Shown here: in pieces, positions 59,207-64,000 of the stretch
Layout of the letters: each line of letters starts with the position of its first letter
How positions within the stretch are numbered: the stretch's first letter is position 1
DNA from: JAVZLQ01 sp049972525
GTDB lineage: Archaea > Thermoproteota > Bathyarchaeia > Bathyarchaeales > Bathycorpusculaceae
Assembly (NCBI GenBank): GCA_049972525.1
Contig: JBMFKI010000002.1
Coordinates: 1-64,000, forward strand
DNA: 64,000 nucleotides
Direction of reading: 5' to 3'
Translations under genes and position numbers: made by a program
Notes under the pieces: model-generated
What the model was told of the DNA's origin: nothing
The model's database searches: none
What the model saw: the letters and a program-made list of their open reading frames with translations, nothing else

Positions 59207-59701
59207 ATGGGCGAAAAAAAGGTTGTTGAGCTACTTGTCAGCGGCGGACAAGCTACAGCTGGACCACCGCTAGGTCCTGCTTTAGGTCCTTTAGGCGTTA
59301 ATGTGATGGCTATTGTAAACAAGATAAATGAGCTTACGAAGGATTATGCCGGGATGAAGGTTCCGGTGAAAGTTGCTGTTGACCCAGAAACAAAGGCTTT
59401 CGATGTGAGCGTTGGAACACCAACAACCTCCGCGTTGATTGTTAGTGAACTCAAGATAGAGAAGGGTTCTGGTACTCCTAAAACTCAGAAGGTTGGAAAC
59501 TTAACTATTGATCAGGTTTTGCGTATAGCCAAAATTAAGCGCCATGAGCTTTTGGCAAAGACTCTTAAGGGCGCAGTGAAAGAGATTTTAGGTAGCTGCG
59601 TCAGTATCGGCGTGACTGTTGAAGGCAAAGATCCTCGAGAGGTTCAAGCGGAGATTGATGAAGGCAAATATGACGAAGTATTTAGTAAAAGTGAAGGATA
59701 A
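59207..59701 (+). CDS. rpl11: ribosomal protein L11
   Basis: From ATG 59207 the protein has 164 residues and the L11 hallmark GQATAGPPLGPALGPLGVN. The C-terminal RNA-binding domain (TIDQVLRIAKIKRHELLAKTLKGAVKEILGSCVSIGVTV) contacts the GTPase centre of 23S rRNA. The frame begins just after the Spt5 stop; GGTGAGGAGG is its ribosome-binding site. Confidence 0.96.
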   Translation: MGEKKVVELLVSGGQATAGPPLGPALGPLGVNVMAIVNKINELTKDYAGMKVPVKVAVDPETKAFDVSVGTPTTSALIVSELKIEKGSGTPKTQKVGNLTIDQVLRIAKIKRHELLAKTLKGAVKEILGSCVSIGVTVEGKDPREVQAEIDEGKYDEVFSKSEG

Positions 59702-59707
59702 GAACAC

Positions 59708-59716
59708 TTTTATAAG
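59708..59716 (+). promoter_or_regulatory. TATA box for the L1-L10-L12 genes
   Basis: TTTTATAAG lies 37-45 bases before the L1 ATG at 59753, just after the L11 stop. It indicates a separate promoter for the ribosomal stalk operon. The ~20-base leader is a place to look for an L1-binding site, but I cannot identify a clear one. Confidence 0.5.
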
Positions 59717-59752
59717 CGCTCTCCATTTCCTTTTTGGCACGAGGTCGCTGAA

Positions 59753-60403
59753 ATGCCTTTAGACCAGAAAACAATCTTAAACGCGGTTAAAGAGGCAAAG
59801 GAAAAGTCAAAGAAGAGAAATTTCGCTCAATCAGTAGAGCTTATTCTAAGCCTCAAAGACATCGACATGAAATCCTCTGAAGGTAAGCTTCAGGAAATAG
59901 TGGAACTGCCCCATTCATCTGAAAGGCAGAACAAAATATGCGTGATAGCATCTGGCGAGCTTGCGCTTAAAGCGAGAAAGGCAAATGCGGATCTAGTTAT
60001 TGAAAGACCAGATCTTGAAGGGTTAGCTGGAAAGAAAAAGGAACTGCGCAAAATCGCCAACGAGTATGACTTTTTCATAGCTGAAGCTCCATTAATGCCT
60101 CTTGTAGGTAAAGTTTTAGGTCCCGTGCTAGGTCCACGTGGTAAAATGCCAATTCCAGTTCCGCCGACAGCAGATATTGAAAGTTTGCTTGCAAAGCACA
60201 GGAAAACTGTTGTTGTGAGGCTGCGCAACCAACCAGTTTTGCAGTGTCGTGTGGGCACAGAAAACATGAAAGAAGAGGAGATAACTGAAAATGTTCTGGC
60301 TGTTTTGAGGACTGTTGAGGGAAAGCTTAAAAAGGGAATTAAGAACATCAAGTTCGCCTACATAAAAACATCAATGGGTTCCCCTGTGAAAATTAAACCG
60401 TAA
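59753..60403 (+). CDS. rpl1: ribosomal protein L1
   Basis: The 216-residue protein shows the L1 pattern: FAQSVELILSLKDIDMKSSEGKLQEIVELPH, LVGKVLGPVLGPRGKMPIPVPPTADI and VVRLRNQPVLQCRVGTENM. It forms the L1 stalk that handles deacylated tRNA and often represses its own operon. L10 starts 6 bases after its stop. Confidence 0.96.
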   Translation: MPLDQKTILNAVKEAKEKSKKRNFAQSVELILSLKDIDMKSSEGKLQEIVELPHSSERQNKICVIASGELALKARKANADLVIERPDLEGLAGKKKELRKIANEYDFFIAEAPLMPLVGKVLGPVLGPRGKMPIPVPPTADIESLLAKHRKTVVVRLRNQPVLQCRVGTENMKEEEITENVLAVLRTVEGKLKKGIKNIKFAYIKTSMGSPVKIKP

Positions 60404-60409
60404 AAAGAG

Positions 60410-61303
60410 ATGAACTCAATGCCATCCCAGCAAGTCCTGCAAGAAAAAGTCGGCGAAGTCGAAAAGATAAAGCAACTTCTGATGCGCTATAGAGTCATAG
60501 GAGTTGCTGGATTACAGAAAGTGCGGGCATCCCAACTCCAAGAGTTCAAGAAGAACCTGGCAGACAAAGCCTACATGAAAGTCATAAAAAACACGCTGAT
60601 GAGAATTGCAATCGAAAACTGCAAAGAAAAACCTGAACTAAAAAAGCTCAGCGAACACCTAACAGGGTCAAACGTGTATCTCTTCACAAACTTGAATCCC
60701 TTCACGTTGGCGCTTATCCTGGAAAAGGGTAAAGTTAAAACCACCGCAAAGGCAGGAGACATAGCAGCCTTCGACGTCATAGTTCCCGCTGGAAACACTG
60801 GACAACCTCCAGGCCCAATTATAAGTCAGTTGAACGCTGCTGGTTTGCCAACCAGAATTGAGTCTGGAAGCGTTTGGATTAGCAAAGACACGTTGGTTGT
60901 GCGGAAGGGTGAAGTTATTGATGAGCGTCTTGCAAGCGTATTGTCAAAGTTGGGAATAAAACCCGTAGAAGCCGGGCTCACAATAAAGGTTGTTTACGAT
61001 GACGGCTTAATAATAACCCAAGATAAGCTTCAACTAGATATTAATGGAGTCAAGCAGGAAATTGAAAAGGCATATTGCGAAGCCTTCGCACTATCTCTAA
61101 GCGTAGCGTATCCGACAAGGGAAAACGCGGTAATCTTATTGCAAGTTGCCCACTGCGAAGCCTACGCCCTAGCAGTAAATGCGGCTATACCGACGAAAGA
61201 AACAATTAAGGACTTGATCGTAAAGGTGCACATGCAAATGTTAAGCTTAAGTAGTAGATTGCCCACTTTAGAGGAAAAAGCCGTTTCAAGTGAAAAGCCT
61301 TAA
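60410..61303 (+). CDS. rpl10: ribosomal protein L10 (P0)
   Basis: The 297-residue protein has the L10 core (KIKQLLMRYRVIGVAGLQKVRASQLQEFKKNL, NTLMRIAIENCKE) and the archaeal insertion (GNTGQPPGPIISQLNAAGLPTRIESGSVWI). It also has a helical C-terminal spine with repeated EAFALSLSVAYPT and EAYALAVNAAIPT units that bind L12 dimers. It is the stalk base. The start is ATG 60410 or 60419. Confidence 0.95.
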   Translation: MNSMPSQQVLQEKVGEVEKIKQLLMRYRVIGVAGLQKVRASQLQEFKKNLADKAYMKVIKNTLMRIAIENCKEKPELKKLSEHLTGSNVYLFTNLNPFTLALILEKGKVKTTAKAGDIAAFDVIVPAGNTGQPPGPIISQLNAAGLPTRIESGSVWISKDTLVVRKGEVIDERLASVLSKLGIKPVEAGLTIKVVYDDGLIITQDKLQLDINGVKQEIEKAYCEAFALSLSVAYPTRENAVILLQVAHCEAYALAVNAAIPTKETIKDLIVKVHMQMLSLSSRLPTLEEKAVSSEKP

Positions 61304-61340
61304 AAAGGTAAATGATATTTGAATTGAGAGGTGAAAAGAT

Positions 61341-61667
61341 ATGGAATACATTTACGCTGCAATGCTCCTTCACAAGGCTGGAAAACCAGTAAATGAAGAA
61401 AATCTAACGCAAGTTTTAACAGCTGCTGGAATAAACGTTGACGCAGTGCGCGTAAAAGCGCTTGTTGCCTCTTTAGCGGAAGTTAACATTGAAGAAGCGA
61501 TTAAATCAGCTCCAACAATGATGGCGGCACCAGCACAAGCTGCTGCACCAGCTGCGGCACCATCAGCAGAAGCTAAACCGAAAGGAGAGGAAATGAAAAA
61601 GAAGGCTGAAGAGGAAAAAGCAAAAGAGGAAGAAGCGCTCGAAGGTTTAGGAGCATTGTTCGGTTAA
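61341..61667 (+). CDS. rpl12: ribosomal stalk protein L12 (P1)
   Basis: The 108-residue protein has the P1-type N-terminal dimerisation helices (MEYIYAAMLLHKAGKPVNEENLTQVLTAAGI), an Ala-rich hinge (APAQAAAPAAAPSAEA), a charged Lys/Glu stretch and the C-terminal EALEGLGALFG that recruits translation factors. GAGAGGTG before the ATG is the ribosome-binding site. It closes the stalk operon. Confidence 0.96.
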   Translation: MEYIYAAMLLHKAGKPVNEENLTQVLTAAGINVDAVRVKALVASLAEVNIEEAIKSAPTMMAAPAQAAAPAAAPSAEAKPKGEEMKKKAEEEKAKEEEALEGLGALFG

Positions 61668-61670
61668 ATC

Positions 61671-62701
61671 CTAATGCGTTTTTAGCCTATTTTTAATATA
61701 TTTCCACAGTATAATCGGTATCCAACCACAGATAATCATGAGAGTTCCTGGAAAGCTCTCAATTTAAAGTTGAGTATGAACGTTTCGAAGATGAAGAATG
61801 ATATGCACATGGCAACTACTGAATAGAGCATTGTTTTCTTGTCGATTTTTTCACTGTTTGTATTCCAATTAGCCCCGCGAAGAAGAAGTCGCCTAAACCA
61901 AGCGACATGTAAAGCGTGTTTCCATCAACAGTAACGGTTGGAACTATCGGTATTGTTACAAGTATTGGAAGCCTTAAACTTGAAACGTGTCTTGCAGCTG
62001 AAACCATAGAGCCAGTGAACAAAACGAGGATCACGTCCATAAGCGTTAAAAGTGCAACGAAAATTAATGTTGATTTCCATGTGAATACGCTTCCAATGTA
62101 AATTATCACTAAAACTGCAAATATAACTCCATAAACATTTATGAGGTAAGGAAACCAAACTGGGGTTCCGCTGAAAAACAAGTATAGGCACAGGAAAAGT
62201 GCTGGCGGTAACACAGCCATGTAAAATCTTTCTCTTGCGCTTTCTCTTGCGTTTTCATATAATAAAGATACAAAAGCGAAACCTGACAAGCAGAAGAGTG
62301 CTAGTCCACCATAGGCGACGATAGAATTTAAGCCGAAGTTGAATAGGCTTATTACAGCAGCTATTAGCGAAACAACAAAAAATGTTATGAAGAATATTTT
62401 TGCTTTCAACGTTGAAATAATCAGAGAAAATATATGTGAACAGGAATAGCAGCATTGAGTATGAGAATAGGAAAAGCGTCATGACAGCCATTTGAGGAAC
62501 AAAAACTATGAGGGAAACCGTAATGCCTATTGCAGCTACAAGCAGAACTGCGTCCTTCACGCCGAACTTCTTCTCTTCCAAAGACTTCCTTAATTTTCTC
62601 TCACCTCTCTCATTGAGCACTGCAGCTACTAGCGTAACAGCGAAAAGCGTCAACGGCATGGCAATGTCGAACTGCATAGGATGCAAAATATGAAAACACA
62701 C
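61671..62701 (-). pseudogene. presenilin/signal-peptide-peptidase-type (A22) aspartyl protease gene with multiple frameshifts
   Basis: Read from 62701 the first frame gives several membrane helices to FTYIFS near 62425. The next frame gives LIISTLKAKIFFITFF ..., with the motif LLTLMDVIL (first catalytic Asp) and GLGDFFFAG (second, the GxGD signature). The frame breaks again at an A-run near 61850; the following frame gives KKTMLYSVVAMCISFFIFETFIL. A third break leads to SFPGTLMIICGWIPIILW, the PALP-like end, and TAG at 61671. All parts are collinear, so this is one ~340-residue archaeal presenilin homologue disrupted three times. Confidence 0.72.
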
Positions 62702-62703
62702 AT

Positions 62704-63564
62704 TTAAACCTTAGAAGCGAATTCCATGTTAAAGATAGCCAGCGTAGCCATAACAGCCTCTTCTGTTCTCACAGTTTCCGTTCCTTGCATGGGAACGGTG
62801 TTAACAACGAAATCAACGATGTCATCTAGGGCTAGTCCCTCCAGCCTTGCTATCTCATATAAACCTTGAGTTGGAGCACCAAAAATCATCAGGATATTTT
62901 CCGCTTTTTCACGCTTCTTGCATATTTCTTCGGCAACATCTGATAATGGAACTCCGTATTTGGAAGTGGCTATTGTTAGGTCAAAGGCTCTGCTTCTCAG
63001 CAGTTTTCCAAGAGTTTGTCTTTCCATTGTAACTTTGTATCCCCAATATTGCGGTATCTCTTCGCGGCTTGCCAAAGTCACTTCAACTTGTTCATCAACA
63101 CGTGTAACTTTTACTGTAATACGTTGACCTTTAGCAAGTCGTTTGTTAGGTATTAGCGCTGGTTTCTCGACGCCGATGTCCACTCTTGTGCCGCTTTCGT
63201 CGCTTGATATTGTCACTCCTTCACGGTATTCGCCAACTTTCAAATCTCTAATTTTGCGGTTTAGCGGGTGGTGCGGCGTTCGAAGAGGCGGCAGAACACC
63301 AGCATACCTTAACTGTGGTTTCAACTTGAAGAGCCGCTTTCTCAGGTACTGTGGAGTTTCCATGTACGCTAATAACGTAGCCACTAGATTCATGTCCGCC
63401 TCTTGTTTAACATGTAGATTGTCTAAATAAACTATGATTTCATCCACTCTGAAAATTGCTGCAGCTCTTCCAATTAAGCCTATTTTTGCAGTTTTTTCCC
63501 GCAAATGTGGCGTGTCAGAAGTAACAGATGCAGGTATAGCCATAGAAATTTTTTTCTTAACCAA
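62704..63564 (-). CDS. SPOUT-fold RNA methyltransferase (DUF171 / SPOUT1 homologue)
   Basis: The 286-residue protein begins ISMAIPASVTSDTPHLREKTAKIGLIGRAAAIFRVDEIIVY and has QYLRKRLFKLKPQLRYAGVLPPLRTPHHPL. An inserted OB-fold (YREGVTISSDESGTRVDIGVEKPA) and the C-terminal knot part ENILMIFGAPTQGLYEIARLEG follow. This is the archaeal DUF171 family, homologous to eukaryotic SPOUT1, an S-adenosylmethionine-dependent RNA methyltransferase. The target RNA is not established for archaea. The start is TTG 63564 with GGGAG upstream. The presenilin remnant follows closely. Confidence 0.85.
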   Translation of the reverse strand: MVKKKISMAIPASVTSDTPHLREKTAKIGLIGRAAAIFRVDEIIVYLDNLHVKQEADMNLVATLLAYMETPQYLRKRLFKLKPQLRYAGVLPPLRTPHHPLNRKIRDLKVGEYREGVTISSDESGTRVDIGVEKPALIPNKRLAKGQRITVKVTRVDEQVEVTLASREEIPQYWGYKVTMERQTLGKLLRSRAFDLTIATSKYGVPLSDVAEEICKKREKAENILMIFGAPTQGLYEIARLEGLALDDIVDFVVNTVPMQGTETVRTEEAVMATLAIFNMEFASKV

Positions 63565-63672
63565 CGGTTTGTTCTCCCAACAATTATGGTAATCTACTCG
63601 TCATGCTTAAAAGATTTGATAAGAGACTAAAAGCATAATAGATTTTGCAGCACAGTTTGAATGGTGAAGTAA

Positions 63673-64000
63673 ATGCAAAAAGCCAAAATTCTTGACGATT
63701 TAAGTGAAATTAAAAAAGTTGATAGGAGCGGAATGCTTTCCTTCTGCGTTAATGCTGCCATACATTATGAAGAAGCAGCAAAACTGGCCAAACGTACGAG
63801 TCTAAGCTATCCTAAACCTAAAACGATAATTGTCGCTGGAATGGGCGGCTCCGCCATAAGCGGCGAGCTACTAAAGGACTTGGCTAGAGAGAAAATTACT
63901 GTTCCAATAGAAGTTTGCCGTGAATATTCCTTACCCGTATATGCAGACGAGAAAACACTTGTCTTCATTATAAGTTATTCTGGGGAAACAGAGGAATCCC
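63673..64000 (+). CDS. bifunctional phosphoglucose/phosphomannose isomerase, 5' part
   Basis: The gene runs from ATG 63673 off the right edge; 109 codons are visible. IIVAGMGGSAISGELLKDL and LVFIISYSGETEES are the sugar-phosphate isomerase (SIS) motifs of the archaeal bifunctional PGI/PMI family. It interconverts glucose-6-phosphate or mannose-6-phosphate with fructose-6-phosphate. The C-terminal half lies outside the window. Confidence 0.88.
   Translation, partial: MQKAKILDDLSEIKKVDRSGMLSFCVNAAIHYEEAAKLAKRTSLSYPKPKTIIVAGMGGSAISGELLKDLAREKITVPIEVCREYSLPVYADEKTLVFIISYSGETEES

Noticed and set aside
1..64000. CRISPR array, rRNA genes or an intact provirus
   Set aside because: No regularly spaced direct repeats, no 16S/23S/5S segments and no structural or replication genes of viruses were seen; only integration remnants at the left end.

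Overview
The window is chromosomal DNA of an archaeon. It carries archaeal-only or archaeal-type genes: S30e, S19e, L39e, L31e, LX/L18ae, eIF6, PDCD5-like protein, RNase P subunit Rnp4, prefoldin alpha, Spt5/SecE, D-aminoacyl-tRNA deacylase DtdA, CTP-dependent riboflavin kinase, archaeal FAD synthetase, pantoate kinase, GatD/GatE, HerA/NurA, Rio2, an Sm-like protein and DUF357/DUF763 families. TATA boxes of TTTATA type precede many starts, and two tRNA genes carry introns. The moderate AT bias, TTG/GTG starts and the order of the translation cluster look most like a Bathyarchaeia-type lineage. That placement is an inference from gene content, not from a marker tree.

Layout. 1-1.9 kb is a decayed integration locus: a C-terminal gene fragment, a diverged second copy of it running into the back of tRNA-Ala, a 22-nt tRNA-Leu 3'-end fragment and one orphan gene. 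1.9-9.1 kb holds metabolism: glutamine synthetase, an isopropylmalate/homocitrate-synthase-family enzyme, a two-subunit family I CoA-transferase, and two BioB-related radical SAM proteins around a winged-helix regulator. The two radical SAM proteins resemble the two-component archaeal lipoyl synthase. 9.1-14.5 kb is a minus-strand block of small unknown proteins, DUF998, DUF763, and a CoA-synthesis operon (ECF S-component, pantoate kinase, CoaD).

14.8-20.3 kb is an accessory stretch: MNT nucleotidyltransferase with a collapsed HEPN gene, a secreted Kelch-type protein, an Lrp regulator, a small Cys-rich protein, a glycosidase fragment, a frameshifted membrane protein and a GC-alternating repeat region. 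20.4-23.3 kb covers FMN/FAD synthesis, rhomboid, DUF357 and diphthine synthase. 23.4-24.1 kb holds tRNA-Lys and tRNA-Tyr, both interrupted. 24.1-31.1 kb holds histidine ammonia-lyase, Sm protein, Rio2, ThiI, a Ca2+/cation exchanger, an MBL hydrolase and UMP kinase.

31.1-35.5 kb is a PadR-controlled ABC exporter followed by the scar of a second ABC system and a large rhomboid. 35.5-43.8 kb includes NUDIX, HerA-NurA with a divergent regulator, a frameshifted nitroreductase, oligoendopeptidase F, three tandem paralogous small proteins and a zinc-ribbon membrane protein. 43.8-51.9 kb has GatE/GatD (Gln-tRNA formation), a striking nested palindrome, Elp3, an amidohydrolase, S30e, tRNA-Leu and ProC.

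51.9-61.7 kb is the translation and secretion superlocus: Rnp4, YhbY, S19e, PDCD5, L39e, L31e, eIF6, LX, prefoldin and FtsY, then DtdA, SecE, Spt5, L11, L1, L10 and L12, interrupted by an unusual carbamoyltransferase on the other strand. The window ends with a broken presenilin-type protease gene, a SPOUT methyltransferase and the start of a phosphoglucose/phosphomannose isomerase. Several single-base frameshifts, some at homopolymers, mean that either real gene decay or local sequence error must be considered.
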